Shown piece by piece: positions 22,467 through 30,758 of a DNA stretch of 36,814 nucleotides (positions are counted from its first letter, which is position 1; every line of letters starts with the position of its first letter). Position numbers and translations under genes: made by a program. Location: the NCBI GenBank assembly GCA_020437755.1, contig JAGQVX010000023.1, positions 1 to 36,814 of the forward strand. Direction: 5' to 3'. This DNA is from Flavobacteriales bacterium (GTDB lineage: Bacteria > Bacteroidota > Bacteroidia > Flavobacteriales_D > Sanyastnellaceae). The notes under the pieces are model-generated. The model searched no databases, had not been told where the DNA came from, and saw only the letters and a program-made list of their open reading frames with translations.

Positions 22467-23108
22467 ATGAAAAACAAAATACTCCTACTTGCTGCTTTAG
22501 GTCTGGTAATTTTAGGTTCTTCTTTCCTAATAGGCGGACCGGAAGAAAGCATTGCTCTGGGCACGAAGGCTCCTATGAGCGACCACAAGATGATGGGAAT
22601 TGACGACAAAGGCCACACCCTCGCATCCCTTGCCGGAAAGAATGGACTGCTCGTCATTTTCTCATGCAACACCTGTCCATTTGTAATTGGCAACGGCGAA
22701 AAAACCGAAGGTTGGGAAGGTCGGTACGCTGAATTGTATAAATCATGCACCGCCAAAGAAACCGGAATGGTACTCATCAATTCCAACGAAGCCAAGCGCG
22801 ATGCCGGAGATTCGATGGATGACATGAAGCACCACGCCAAGGAGCAGGGGTACGCTCAAATACCCTACGTAATCGACACCAATCACCAATTGGCAGATGC
22901 CTTTGGCGCCAAAACCACTCCTCATGTATTCCTGTTCAATGCCAACATGGAATTGATTTATAAGGGTGCCATTGACGACAATGTGGATCGTGCTTCAGAA
23001 GTGGAGCAGCGCTGGCTCATCAATGCCTTGCGTTCCAATATGGCCGGTAAAACCATTGATCCGGCAGAAACCCGGGCTACGGGCTGCAGCATCAAACGCG
23101 TTAAGTAA
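22467..23108 (+). CDS. Exported thioredoxin-fold (AhpC/TSA-like) redox protein
   Basis: About 213 residues from the ATG at 22467, where a hydrophobic signal or anchor begins (MKNKILLLAALGLVILGSSF). The body is a thioredoxin fold: GTKAPMSDHKMMGIDDKG, then VIFSCNTCPFVIGNGE with a Cys-x-x-Cys pair, NSNEAKRDAGDSMDDM, a cis-Pro segment KTTPHVFLFNAN, and IYKGAIDDN. The C-terminus has a further conserved-looking cysteine (ATGCSIKR). This resembles the peroxiredoxin-like / thioredoxin family proteins common in Bacteroidota, which probably act in the periplasm as disulphide reductases or peroxidases. The precise substrate is unknown. Its stop is adjacent to that of the convergent TM2 gene. Confidence 0.88.
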   Translation: MKNKILLLAALGLVILGSSFLIGGPEESIALGTKAPMSDHKMMGIDDKGHTLASLAGKNGLLVIFSCNTCPFVIGNGEKTEGWEGRYAELYKSCTAKETGMVLINSNEAKRDAGDSMDDMKHHAKEQGYAQIPYVIDTNHQLADAFGAKTTPHVFLFNANMELIYKGAIDDNVDRASEVEQRWLINALRSNMAGKTIDPAETRATGCSIKRVK

Positions 23109-23516
23109 TCAGGCTTTAGCTGAATCAGGATCCCCGGATTTTTCGGGGATCCACATAAATACGTGGGTGTTGTTCTTGTAAGGCTCCAAATCCTTGGTGA
23201 ACAAGATGTGCATCAAATCCACAAACGGAAGCACCCCAAATCCTCCGCCCAACGTGGCTACGTAGATAATGGGTACCTTCACATCGGTTCCGAGATAGAG
23301 TCGATGCATTCCAAAAAAGCCCAATCCAACGGTGAGCATGGCCGCCACCCATCTTGGATTTTCTCTGAAGGTAGAATCGGAAGTAAAGTCAATACCATTC
23401 TCCAGGTCCATCATCACATACTGCTCGAGCTCAATAATTACAGGCTCAACAGGCTGACCCGCCCGAAGATTGAGCGAGAACAATGTAAGGAGTAAGATGA
23501 CCAGGTATCGACACAC
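23109..23516 (-). CDS. TM2-domain membrane protein
   Basis: A 135-residue protein with an N-terminal signal (YLVILLLTLFSLNLRAGQ) and a TM2 domain at ~58-105: two hydrophobic segments with the diagnostic GFFGMHRLYLG turn and a Gly-rich second helix (VATLGGGFGVLPFVD). TM2 proteins have no agreed function in bacteria. The start is a GTG at 23516; a stop codon a few codons upstream rules out a longer form. The last codons contain a perfect hairpin, GGATCCCCG/CGGGGATCC (23128-23152), and the stop is adjacent to that of the convergent thioredoxin-fold gene. It follows queA by 27 bases on the same strand and may be co-transcribed. Confidence 0.85.
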   Translation of the reverse strand: MCRYLVILLLTLFSLNLRAGQPVEPVIIELEQYVMMDLENGIDFTSDSTFRENPRWVAAMLTVGLGFFGMHRLYLGTDVKVPIIYVATLGGGFGVLPFVDLMHILFTKDLEPYKNNTHVFMWIPEKSGDPDSAKA

Positions 23517-23543
23517 AGCAGGTCGAAATTACGAAATCGGCGA

Positions 23544-24593
23544 TTAAATAATCAGCATGGCGTCGCCATACGCGTAGAACCGATATTTTTCCTTGATGGC
23601 TTCTTTGTATGCCTTCATCACATGATCGTATCCACCAAATGCCGCGGTCATCATCAACAAGATAGACCCCGGAGTGTGGAAGTTGGTGATCATGCTATCA
23701 GCAATATGGAAGTCGTATGGAGGAAAAATGAACTTATTGGTCCAGCCGTCAAATGGCTTCAAACGATCATACGTACTTACGCTTGATTCCAATCCACGCA
23801 TTACCGTTGTACCCACTGCACACACGCGATGCTTACTTTCTTTGGCGGTATTGACGCGATCGGCACAAGCCTCAGGAATGTGAACCTCTTCGGAATCAAC
23901 CTTATGCTTGGTGAGGTCTTCCACTTCAACAGGGCGGAAGGTACCCAATCCAACGTGCAACGTCAATTCAGAAAAATCAATACCCTTCAATTCCATCCGC
24001 TTAATCAGCTGTCGGGAAAAGTGAGTGCCCGCGGTAGGAACTGCCACCGCACCTTCATGCTTCGCAAAGATGGTTTGATAACGTTCTGCATCACCTTCTT
24101 CAACCGGACGATTGATGTATTTCGGAAGAGGAGTTTCGCCCAACTTGTAGATGGTCTCCTTGAACTCATCGTGGGTTCCGTCGAACAGGAAACGCAAGGT
24201 TCTTCCTCGTGAAGTGGTGTTGTCGATCACCTCAGCCACCAGTTCGTCATTCTCTCCGAAGTACAACTTATTGCCAATTCGAATCTTACGTGCAGGATCC
24301 ACCAACACGTCCCACAACAAACTCTCGGCATTCAGTTCACGAAGGAGGAATACCTCGATAGTTGCTCCGGTTTTCTCTTTGTTTCCATACATTCTTGCCG
24401 GAAACACCTGCGTGTTGTTCACAACCATGACGTCACCGTCATCGAAGTAATCCAACACATCTTTGAACATGCGGTGTTCAATCTTGCCGGTGTCCTTGTG
24501 CAAAACAAGCAGACGCGATTCATCGCGGTGTTCTGCGGGATGTTGAGCGATAAGATTGGCCGGAAGGTTAAATTTAAATTGAGAAAGTTTCAT
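23544..24593 (-). CDS. queA: tRNA preQ1(34) S-adenosylmethionine ribosyltransferase-isomerase QueA
   Basis: A 349-residue, full-length QueA. It transfers and isomerises the ribosyl group of S-adenosylmethionine onto preQ1 at tRNA position 34 to give epoxyqueuosine, the penultimate step of queuosine synthesis. Seen: [20 protein letters not shown] at the start, [56 protein letters not shown] and the C-terminal [17 protein letters not shown]. The ATG at 24593 follows a good promoter (24627-24658). truB lies upstream on the same strand with 103 bases between. Confidence 0.98.
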   Translation of the reverse strand: MKLSQFKFNLPANLIAQHPAEHRDESRLLVLHKDTGKIEHRMFKDVLDYFDDGDVMVVNNTQVFPARMYGNKEKTGATIEVFLLRELNAESLLWDVLVDPARKIRIGNKLYFGENDELVAEVIDNTTSRGRTLRFLFDGTHDEFKETIYKLGETPLPKYINRPVEEGDAERYQTIFAKHEGAVAVPTAGTHFSRQLIKRMELKGIDFSELTLHVGLGTFRPVEVEDLTKHKVDSEEVHIPEACADRVNTAKESKHRVCAVGTTVMRGLESSVSTYDRLKPFDGWTNKFIFPPYDFHIADSMITNFHTPGSILLMMTAAFGGYDHVMKAYKEAIKEKYRFYAYGDAMLII

Positions 24594-24626
24594 GGAGCAA
24601 CCGTTTAAGCGCTTCTAAAGCGGGGG

Positions 24627-24658
24627 CAAAGGTAAGCAAAACACGATGGAAATGCCAA
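24627..24658 (-). promoter_or_regulatory. Promoter of queA
   Basis: On the minus strand TTG (24658-24656), 21 bases, then TACCTTTG (24634-24627), an exact Bacteroidota -7 element. The predicted leader is roughly 25-30 bases. It gives queA a transcript independent of truB. Confidence 0.72.
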
Positions 24659-24696
24659 TGCTATTCCATGCCGTGTAAAACATACCCCAACAGGGC

Positions 24697-25431
24697 CTAA
24701 GGGAGCTCTCCGGGCGGAGTCTCTCCAATGCGCTCCACGAGGGATTCAACAGACTCACTTTGATCAACGGAAAAGTTGCCACTTGCCGTTCGGCGTAGCG
24801 CGGTGAGATAGGCACCTGAGTTCAAGTTCAAACCGAGATCATGTGCCAGACTTCGGATGTAGGTACCTTTTGAGCATTTCGCACGAAACTCCACCCAGGG
24901 CAAATCGAAGTGAGTGATTTCGAATTCATGTATGGTAACCGGTGCCTTTCGCATTTGAACCTCAACACCTTTTCGGGCCAGCTCATAGGCCTTTTTTCCA
25001 TCGATTTTCTTCGCGCTGAACACGGGTGGTGTTTGATCGTGCGTTCCTAACATTTGCCGCATGGCTTGTTCAACCAACTCGCGACTAATATGCTCTACTG
25101 GATAAGTGCCGTTAACTTCCGTCTCCGAGTCGTATGACGGGGTTGTTTCGCCCAATTTGATTTGTCCGGTATATACCTTGTCGGCTCCCATGAAGTCATT
25201 AATCTGCTTGGTCATTTTTCCGGTGCAAATAATGAGCAAGCCCGTTGCCCGCGGGTCGAGAGTTCCGGCATGACCTACCTTAATTTTGCGAAATCCAAAG
25301 CGTTTCCGAATGGCAAAACGCAGTTTATTCACCACATCAAATGACGTCCAATCCAGCGGCTTATCCACCAAAAGGACAGTCCCTGTGCGGAAATCATCAC
25401 CCGATTGAAAGACATTTACTGGGGTTTGCAT
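24697..25431 (-). CDS. truB: tRNA pseudouridine(55) synthase TruB
   Basis: About 244 residues from the ATG at 25431; a TTG four codons upstream is a weaker alternative. TruB makes pseudouridine at position 55 of the tRNA T loop. Seen: LLVDKPLDWTSFDVVNKLR, then KVGHAGTLDPRATGLLIICTG containing the catalytic Asp in the GTLDPxATG motif, YTGQIKLGETTPSYDSET, TPPVFSAKKIDGKKAYELAR, and CSKGTYIRSLAHDLG. The length is that of the short bacterial form without a long PUA tail. It is divergent from the kelch-repeat gene with only 44 bases between the start codons. Confidence 0.98.
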   Translation of the reverse strand: MQTPVNVFQSGDDFRTGTVLLVDKPLDWTSFDVVNKLRFAIRKRFGFRKIKVGHAGTLDPRATGLLIICTGKMTKQINDFMGADKVYTGQIKLGETTPSYDSETEVNGTYPVEHISRELVEQAMRQMLGTHDQTPPVFSAKKIDGKKAYELARKGVEVQMRKAPVTIHEFEITHFDLPWVEFRAKCSKGTYIRSLAHDLGLNLNSGAYLTALRRTASGNFSVDQSESVESLVERIGETPPGELP

Positions 25432-25475
25432 TGCTGAATACAATAATTTTACGCTGCGAAGTAACTATAAAACTC

Positions 25476-26798
25476 ATGAAAAAACTCACACTACTTTTAA
25501 CACTACTAGCTCCATTGGCGTTTCAGGCCCAGCTCACCGCTGTATCGGATATGAATGAAGTACGGGCCGGACATGCAGCAGCCACTATCGATGGCGCCGA
25601 TGTTTTGGTCACCGGTGGATTTGGAGACGGGGCATACCTCAACTCAGCCGAATATTTTGAATTTGAAAGCGAAACCTGGGTGGAAGTTGATCCTATGTCG
25701 ACTGTGCGTTATGGCCATACGGCAAATGGAATAGGCAATAATAAGGTACTGGTTTGCGGTGGATGGGACGGCGAACTCACCAATCATCTAACAACTGAAA
25801 TCTACGACCACACCTTTGAAACGTGGGAAGATGGACCCGATATGGCTGTAGGACGCAGTAACCATCAATCTGTACTCTTACTTGACTACCGAATACTGAT
25901 TTCAGGGGGATTTGATGGCACTAATGATCTGGCCAATTGCGAGATCTATGATCCGGTCTCAAACACCTTCACCGTAGTAGGCGACATGCAGATGGCCAGG
26001 AGTTCTCATACCCTCACGCTTCTTCCCGACGGGAAGGTGTTGGCGACGGGTGGCTTCAACCCTAATTTTGGCTTTCAGCTGAATACCTGCGAAATCTTTG
26101 ACCCGGCCACCAATTTGTGGACTACCGTGTCACCAATGACTTACGGAAGGGATAATCATGCTGCCGTACTGATGCCTGATGGCCAGATACTCGTGGCCGG
26201 CGGTCGCTACTTCAATGGAGACCTGAACTTGTTTGAAGGCCAGCTGGAATGTGAATACTACAATACCACAAATGACACCTGGAGTTCAGCCGGACAAATG
26301 ACCGAGGGGCAATCTTATGTGAAGCTTTTCAACGTCAATGGCACCATTTTCATGCCGGGAGGAGTTGATCAAACGGGCAACGGCGTGACGACTACCTATT
26401 CATCAGGCGCCACGTTCAACAATGGTACGGAAGAGTGGACCATCCTCACCGATACCGATGCGGGCGGACGTTACCGATATGCAGCAACCCATATTACGGA
26501 GGGCACGGTGCTGGTTTGCGGCGGCGAAGATGCCGGTGCCTACCTGTTTTCCATCATCACCAACACCAACGATATGGATGACATTGAAGTAGAAGTATAT
26601 CCCAACCCTGCCAGCGAAGAACTCATCATTCGTGGAGTGAGGGTGGACCGTTGGGTTTTGGTCAATACCCTTGGGATGGAAGTAGCTACCGGGGAAGGAT
26701 CTGATGTCCATTTGCCGAATGGCTTAACGACCGGAAACTATATCCTTCACGTCGCTTCCGGGGACGCCTGGTTTTGTACCCACGTGGCGCTGAAATAA
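25476..26798 (+). CDS. Kelch-repeat protein with T9SS type A sorting tail
   Basis: About 440 residues from the ATG at 25476, where a signal peptide begins (MKKLTLLLTLLAPLAFQAQL). Residues ~25-345 are five to six kelch blades with repeated VLVTGGF/VLVCGGWDG/ILISGGFDG/VLATGGFN/ILVAGGRY strands, each followed by an E-(Y/I)-(F/Y)-(D/E) strand and a Trp, forming a beta-propeller. The last ~75 residues are a T9SS type A sorting domain (VEVYPNPASEELIIRG, VLVNTLGMEV, GLTTGNYILHV). It is therefore exported to the surface or medium through the T9SS; the ligand is unknown. An exact copy of the dispersed word lies in the sorting domain (encoding HLPNG). A strong terminator follows at 26840. Confidence 0.93.
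   Translation: MKKLTLLLTLLAPLAFQAQLTAVSDMNEVRAGHAAATIDGADVLVTGGFGDGAYLNSAEYFEFESETWVEVDPMSTVRYGHTANGIGNNKVLVCGGWDGELTNHLTTEIYDHTFETWEDGPDMAVGRSNHQSVLLLDYRILISGGFDGTNDLANCEIYDPVSNTFTVVGDMQMARSSHTLTLLPDGKVLATGGFNPNFGFQLNTCEIFDPATNLWTTVSPMTYGRDNHAAVLMPDGQILVAGGRYFNGDLNLFEGQLECEYYNTTNDTWSSAGQMTEGQSYVKLFNVNGTIFMPGGVDQTGNGVTTTYSSGATFNNGTEEWTILTDTDAGGRYRYAATHITEGTVLVCGGEDAGAYLFSIITNTNDMDDIEVEVYPNPASEELIIRGVRVDRWVLVNTLGMEVATGEGSDVHLPNGLTTGNYILHVASGDAWFCTHVALK
25714..25727 (-). repeat. ATTTGSCGAATGSC word, one mismatch
   Basis: The plus strand reads GCCATACGGCAAAT, in the kelch gene (encoding HTAN). The stem bases are kept. This is the weakest of the listed variants, because the codons alone could explain it. 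Confidence 0.35.
26710..26723 (+). repeat. ATTTGSCGAATGSC word, exact, in the kelch gene 3' end
   Basis: ATTTGCCGAATGGC preceded by CC, encoding HLPNG within the T9SS sorting domain, about 75 bases before the stop codon. Confidence 0.8.
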
Positions 26799-26839
26799 CC
26801 CCTTTCACCGCAGAAAACGTTCTGCTAAAGACATTTTCA

Positions 26840-26872
26840 AACAGGATTTCGACTTCGGAATCCTGTTTTTTT
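26840..26872 (+). terminator. Rho-independent terminator of the kelch gene
   Basis: AACAGGATT and AATCCTGTT form the stem around a short loop containing TCGACTTCGG, followed by a run of T ending TTATATA. It lies 42 bases after the stop. Confidence 0.92.
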
Positions 26873-27039
26873 ATATACGCTTTTTAAAAGCATTATTCAC
26901 ATTTTACAGCGGCTACAGTTGAACTCATGCTTCATTCGTAAAATACGTTTTTTTCGAAATACGGATTGTAGGGCCCTGATTCTTGAGGGATGTTTGCCTG
27001 GTCAATACAAACCAATAAACCTCATTAAAACGAAACGAT

Positions 27040-27573
27040 ATGAAAGCAACATGGATTACAACAGCATTCCTCGCTCTGGCACTTTTCACAAGCACGGCCA
27101 CAATAGCACAGGAATCCCACAAACGCCAAACCGAATCACTACGATTGAATACGGCGGCCAACAGTACCTTCCATTTGGGAACCGCCTTTGGAATGACAGG
27201 GGGAAATGGCTTATCCGCCCGGGTGTGGTACAAGCAATTCGGTATACAAGCTAATGCCGGCTACTTCGGTGTGAACAACATGCGCCAGATCAATCTTGGT
27301 GCTACGGCTATGGGTCGTGTGTATCGAGGGAAGGCCGCAAACATCCTCCTTTTTGTAAGCCATTCGGGAAGTCAATTTCTCGACAAGGAACGAGCAGATT
27401 CCTTTTTTATCCGTCAGAAAGTGATGCACGGGACCGGTGCGGGTGTAGGTTTCGAATTTGCCCCCCGAAGCAATGCAGGAGTATCACTTTTGGTAGGTAT
27501 GGGAGAGTCATCTATTTACAGAAGCCACCAACTGAACGCCATATTTGAACTTGGTATTCATCGCAGGTTTTAA
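27040..27573 (+). CDS. Secreted outer-membrane beta-barrel-like protein, unknown
   Basis: A 177-residue protein with a clear signal peptide (MKATWITTAFLALALFTSTATIAQ). The mature part alternates short hydrophobic strands with turns (FHLGTAFGMTGGNGLSARVW, FGIQANAGYFGV, INLGATAMGRVY, NILLFVSHSG, GAGVGFEFAPRSNAGVSLLV) and ends in an aromatic-terminated strand (LNAIFELGIHRRF), as outer-membrane barrels do. About eight strands fit the length. No named family is recognised. It precedes the large acyltransferase fusion by 38 bases and may share its transcript. Confidence 0.78.
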   Translation: MKATWITTAFLALALFTSTATIAQESHKRQTESLRLNTAANSTFHLGTAFGMTGGNGLSARVWYKQFGIQANAGYFGVNNMRQINLGATAMGRVYRGKAANILLFVSHSGSQFLDKERADSFFIRQKVMHGTGAGVGFEFAPRSNAGVSLLVGMGESSIYRSHQLNAIFELGIHRRF

Positions 27574-27611
27574 TCCCTGTTCCACTTAACACTTTTAAAA
27601 ACCACATCACC

Positions 27612-30600
27612 ATGAAAGCAATCAACAATAGCAAGTGGCTGCCATTGCTCGCCACACAGTTTCTGGGGGTACTCAATGATAACCTTCTGAAAGGGGCCAT
27701 TTCCTTCATCAGCGTGGCTTGGGTAAGTCAGGAAGAAATTCCAACAGTACTGGCACTGGCTTCAGCACTGCTCGTGGTTCCTTTCATTCTTTTTTCACCA
27801 TGGGCCGGCAAGCTCAGTATGAAATACCGCAAAACCGAGATTGTCTCCATGGCCAAACTGGCCGAGGTATTTATTATGGTCATTGCCTTTGCCGGATTCG
27901 CAATGGAAAACCTGTACGTGTCGATGTCGGCACTGCTCCTCATGGGAATTCAAAGCGCTATGTATTCTCCTTCAAAATACGGTCTGATCAAAGACATTGG
28001 CCACGACCATGAAGTTTCTCTCGGTGTAGGGCTTATGGAAATGATTACGTTCGTATGTGTACTTCTCGGACTTGTCGTTGCCGGACTGGTCGCTGAAGTG
28101 GATCGCTTTCAGGTGCTGATTCTTGGTATTCTTTTTATGCTTATCGCCGTAGCCGGCTGGTGGGCAGCTACCAAAATCACTGCCGATGAGGATCCTGTCG
28201 TTTCCGGTGGATTTTCGCGAAGAATAGACCCGGTTTCATTTTCAATTTCATCCATCCGACTGGTGCGTCAGTACCGTAGATTAGGACTGGGAATTCTAGG
28301 ACTCATGACCTTTTGGTTCGTCGGATGTCTGTTCCAGCTTAACTTACTCGTACATCTGCCTGCCCGGTATGGACTGGGTCCCGGTGCAACCGGATTGCTC
28401 ATCGCCGTTCTCGCTGCCAGCGTGGGGCTTGGCTGCTGGGTGAGCGGACTCCTCAACAAAGAACGTATCGAGTGGGGATGGGTGCCTTTGGCTGCGCTCG
28501 GCATGGGAGGTTGTTTGCTTGTTTTGGCATTTGCCCATTTGCCTTTATGGCTCTTTTCTACCCTGGCCGGAATCATGGCTTTTCTTTCGGGATTGTTTAA
28601 AGTGCCGCTCAACTCATGGATTCAACAACGGGTTCAAGGTCGAAATCTGGGTCAGGTATTGGCATTTCAGAACATAGCCGTGTACTCCGCAGTACTTGTT
28701 GCATCGGTACTTTTTGGCATCCTGGCCGGTCCCGATTCTGTATCGCTGGTTTTTGCCCTGGCCGGTGCAGTAATGATTCTTGCAGGATTGTTTACCCTCA
28801 CCCTTACTCCCGACTATGTGCTTCGACTAATTGTTGTGGCCATTGGGAGGTTGTTCTTCCGAATCCGTGTTACCGGCAGTCAATACATACCCCGACACGG
28901 AGGTGCTTTGATCGTTGCCAATCACAGTTCGCTGGCCGATTTTTTCTTCCTGGTCATGACCGTTCCCCGTCAGTTGCGCTTTGTGATGCTCAAAGATGTG
29001 TATACCGCACGCGGATTACAATGGCTGTTTCGCAAGCTGCATATGATTCCGATTAATGCGCGTGGTGGAGAAAATGATCTTGCCGAATTTAATGCGTTGT
29101 GCAAAGAACAGCTCCGCCAGGGCCACATTGTGTGCATTTTTGCGGAGGGAACCGTGACCCGTACCGGTCAGATTCTGGAATTCAAAAAAGGCGTCGAGCA
29201 CATCATAGCGGGAGAAGACGTTCCGGTCATTCCGCTATTTTTCGGCAACGTTCAGGGCGCTCCTTTTACCTTCCGAGTAGGCCAAACACGCGCTGAACTT
29301 CCCCGTTTGCGATTCATTCGTCAGCCCATTTTCGCAGAAGTAGGTCACCCCATGTTTGCTCCTGTAAGTGCATTTGGCATTCGCCAAATCATAACCGAAC
29401 TCGAATCGAGGAGTTACGCCAAAGCCATTGGGCAGGACGAAACGGTGGGAAAACTACTTATCCGCTCACTCCGAGACCACGATTTTGAAATTCATTGCGG
29501 CAACCAAAAACGCACCGCCCGAAAACAGCTGATCCAGGCTCTTTGTCTGGCCGAGCTCATTGAAGACCGTGCGGGCGAACATGATGCTATAGGGGTTCTC
29601 CTACCCAAATCCCTGGATGCTCAGGCCGCCCACATTGCCCTCCACAGAATGGGGTTATCGGTGATGCCCTGTAATCCAAAATGGACCCCGGAACAACAAA
29701 TGAGCGCCTTCCGCCAGTCGGGAGTTGAGGTCTTACTCACCACCAAAGACTTGCATTTTACACGCTTCGTCCCCGTGGCGAAAAAACTGATCTACATCGA
29801 GGATCTGCACGATGAAATGGAGTTGATGGTTCGATTGGGGAGTTCCCTGGAATCGCTCGCTTTGTCGGGCAACGCACTCCATCCGCACAAGCCGGTGGAT
29901 AAGCTGTCGCACGCGATAATTGTGGCACAGCCGGGCGCTGATCATTCCATGGATGTTTATCGGTTCACCCATGAACACCTGCTGGTCAAAAACCGATCGA
30001 TCCGTCAGGTTATCAGCAGAAAGCACGATGAAGGAGTAGTTTCCAATCTACAGTGGTTCAACGCATACGGCTATACCATCGAGTTGATTATCTTCCTGGC
30101 TATGGGGTACGACATCAGTATTTCACAGGCTGACAAGCCCGAGCAATTTGCCGCGGAAGTAGAGGCCCTCAAACCCAAAATTGTGCTTGCCGATCACAAG
30201 GAATTGCATGCTTTGCAAACGTCTTCGATGCAATTTGTGGAGCGCATTTTCACCGATAGCGAACCGGTAAGCCCCACACTGCGCGAGGAGCTCGAACTGC
30301 GCGGAATTTCGCTCCACCAGTCGTGTGGATTGAACCAGCTTGCCGGTGTATTTGCGGTAAACACCCCCAATTTTGAGGGGACCGACATAGCCGGAAAAAT
30401 GATGAAACAACGCGCTACAAAATGGGGCACCGTAGGACGTCCGCTGCCCGGGACCTCAGTGCGCGTGGTGGATCCCGCAAATACCAGTCGTGTGTTGAAT
30501 CCGGGTGAAGTGGGCAGGATTATTATCCGCTCGGCAAGTACTGCCATCACCCACTTGTACCAATATTCTCAGCACAGTGCCCGTCAATGCGAGGAGTGGA

Positions 30601-30677
30601 TTCTCACGCCTTTCTGGGGCACTATTGACAAGGAAGGGTTCCTGGTGATGCACAGTAATCAGGCATTCGCCAAATAG
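27612..30677 (+). CDS. LplT-PlsC-acyl-ligase fusion with degenerate, truncated ligase domain
   Basis: 1021 residues with three domains. Residues 1-400 are an MFS transporter of the LplT lysophospholipid flippase type (WLPLLATQFLGVLNDNLLKG). Residues ~410-600 are a PlsC-type acyltransferase with intact motifs: His438-x4-Asp443 in ANHSSLADFFFL and Glu512-Gly-Thr in FAEGTVTRTG. Residues ~610-1021 align with the acyl-ACP synthetase domain of Aas, but its ATP motifs are gone: the P-loop is replaced by VAQPGADHS (~771-779), the PLFHSFG segment by LQWFNAYGY, the YGxTE motif by SCGLNQLAG and the TGD motif by LTPFWG. The chain stops after SNQAFAK, just where Aas continues into its C-terminal lid. The first two domains should take up and re-acylate lysophospholipid; the third is probably non-catalytic. 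The stop codon overlaps a copy of the dispersed word. Confidence 0.88.
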   Translation: MKAINNSKWLPLLATQFLGVLNDNLLKGAISFISVAWVSQEEIPTVLALASALLVVPFILFSPWAGKLSMKYRKTEIVSMAKLAEVFIMVIAFAGFAMENLYVSMSALLLMGIQSAMYSPSKYGLIKDIGHDHEVSLGVGLMEMITFVCVLLGLVVAGLVAEVDRFQVLILGILFMLIAVAGWWAATKITADEDPVVSGGFSRRIDPVSFSISSIRLVRQYRRLGLGILGLMTFWFVGCLFQLNLLVHLPARYGLGPGATGLLIAVLAASVGLGCWVSGLLNKERIEWGWVPLAALGMGGCLLVLAFAHLPLWLFSTLAGIMAFLSGLFKVPLNSWIQQRVQGRNLGQVLAFQNIAVYSAVLVASVLFGILAGPDSVSLVFALAGAVMILAGLFTLTLTPDYVLRLIVVAIGRLFFRIRVTGSQYIPRHGGALIVANHSSLADFFFLVMTVPRQLRFVMLKDVYTARGLQWLFRKLHMIPINARGGENDLAEFNALCKEQLRQGHIVCIFAEGTVTRTGQILEFKKGVEHIIAGEDVPVIPLFFGNVQGAPFTFRVGQTRAELPRLRFIRQPIFAEVGHPMFAPVSAFGIRQIITELESRSYAKAIGQDETVGKLLIRSLRDHDFEIHCGNQKRTARKQLIQALCLAELIEDRAGEHDAIGVLLPKSLDAQAAHIALHRMGLSVMPCNPKWTPEQQMSAFRQSGVEVLLTTKDLHFTRFVPVAKKLIYIEDLHDEMELMVRLGSSLESLALSGNALHPHKPVDKLSHAIIVAQPGADHSMDVYRFTHEHLLVKNRSIRQVISRKHDEGVVSNLQWFNAYGYTIELIIFLAMGYDISISQADKPEQFAAEVEALKPKIVLADHKELHALQTSSMQFVERIFTDSEPVSPTLREELELRGISLHQSCGLNQLAGVFAVNTPNFEGTDIAGKMMKQRATKWGTVGRPLPGTSVRVVDPANTSRVLNPGEVGRIIIRSASTAITHLYQYSQHSARQCEEWILTPFWGTIDKEGFLVMHSNQAFAK
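29376..29389 (-). repeat. ATTTGSCGAATGSC word, exact, in the fusion gene
   Basis: The plus strand reads GGCATTCGCCAAAT, encoding FGIRQI. An ATTT just upstream lengthens the hairpin to ATTTGGC-ATTC-GCCAAAT, a perfect 7-bp stem. It reads a different frame from the copies at 19892 and 30662. Confidence 0.82.
30662..30675 (-). repeat. ATTTGSCGAATGSC word, exact, overlapping a stop codon
   Basis: The plus strand reads GGCATTCGCCAAAT; its last T is the first base of the TAG stop of the acyltransferase fusion. It encodes the terminal AFAK. Confidence 0.85.
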
Positions 30678-30725
30678 GATATTTCACCTTGTGTATGCTG
30701 ATTTTTTATGATGTAGTACCTTTCT

Positions 30726-30736
30726 GCCGAATGGGC
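30726..30736. repeat. Partial dispersed word
   Basis: GCCGAATGGGC, the right-hand part of the word, 23 bases upstream of a longer copy at 30745. The two share the direct repeat GCCGAATGG. It lies in the leader of the helical-repeat gene. Confidence 0.5.
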
Positions 30737-30744
30737 GATAAAAC

Positions 30745-30758
30745 ATTTGCCGAATGGA
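30745..30758 (+). repeat. ATTTGSCGAATGSC word covering a start codon, one mismatch
   Basis: ATTTGCCGAATGGA; the ATG inside it (30754-30756) is the start codon of the helical-repeat gene. Confidence 0.65.
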
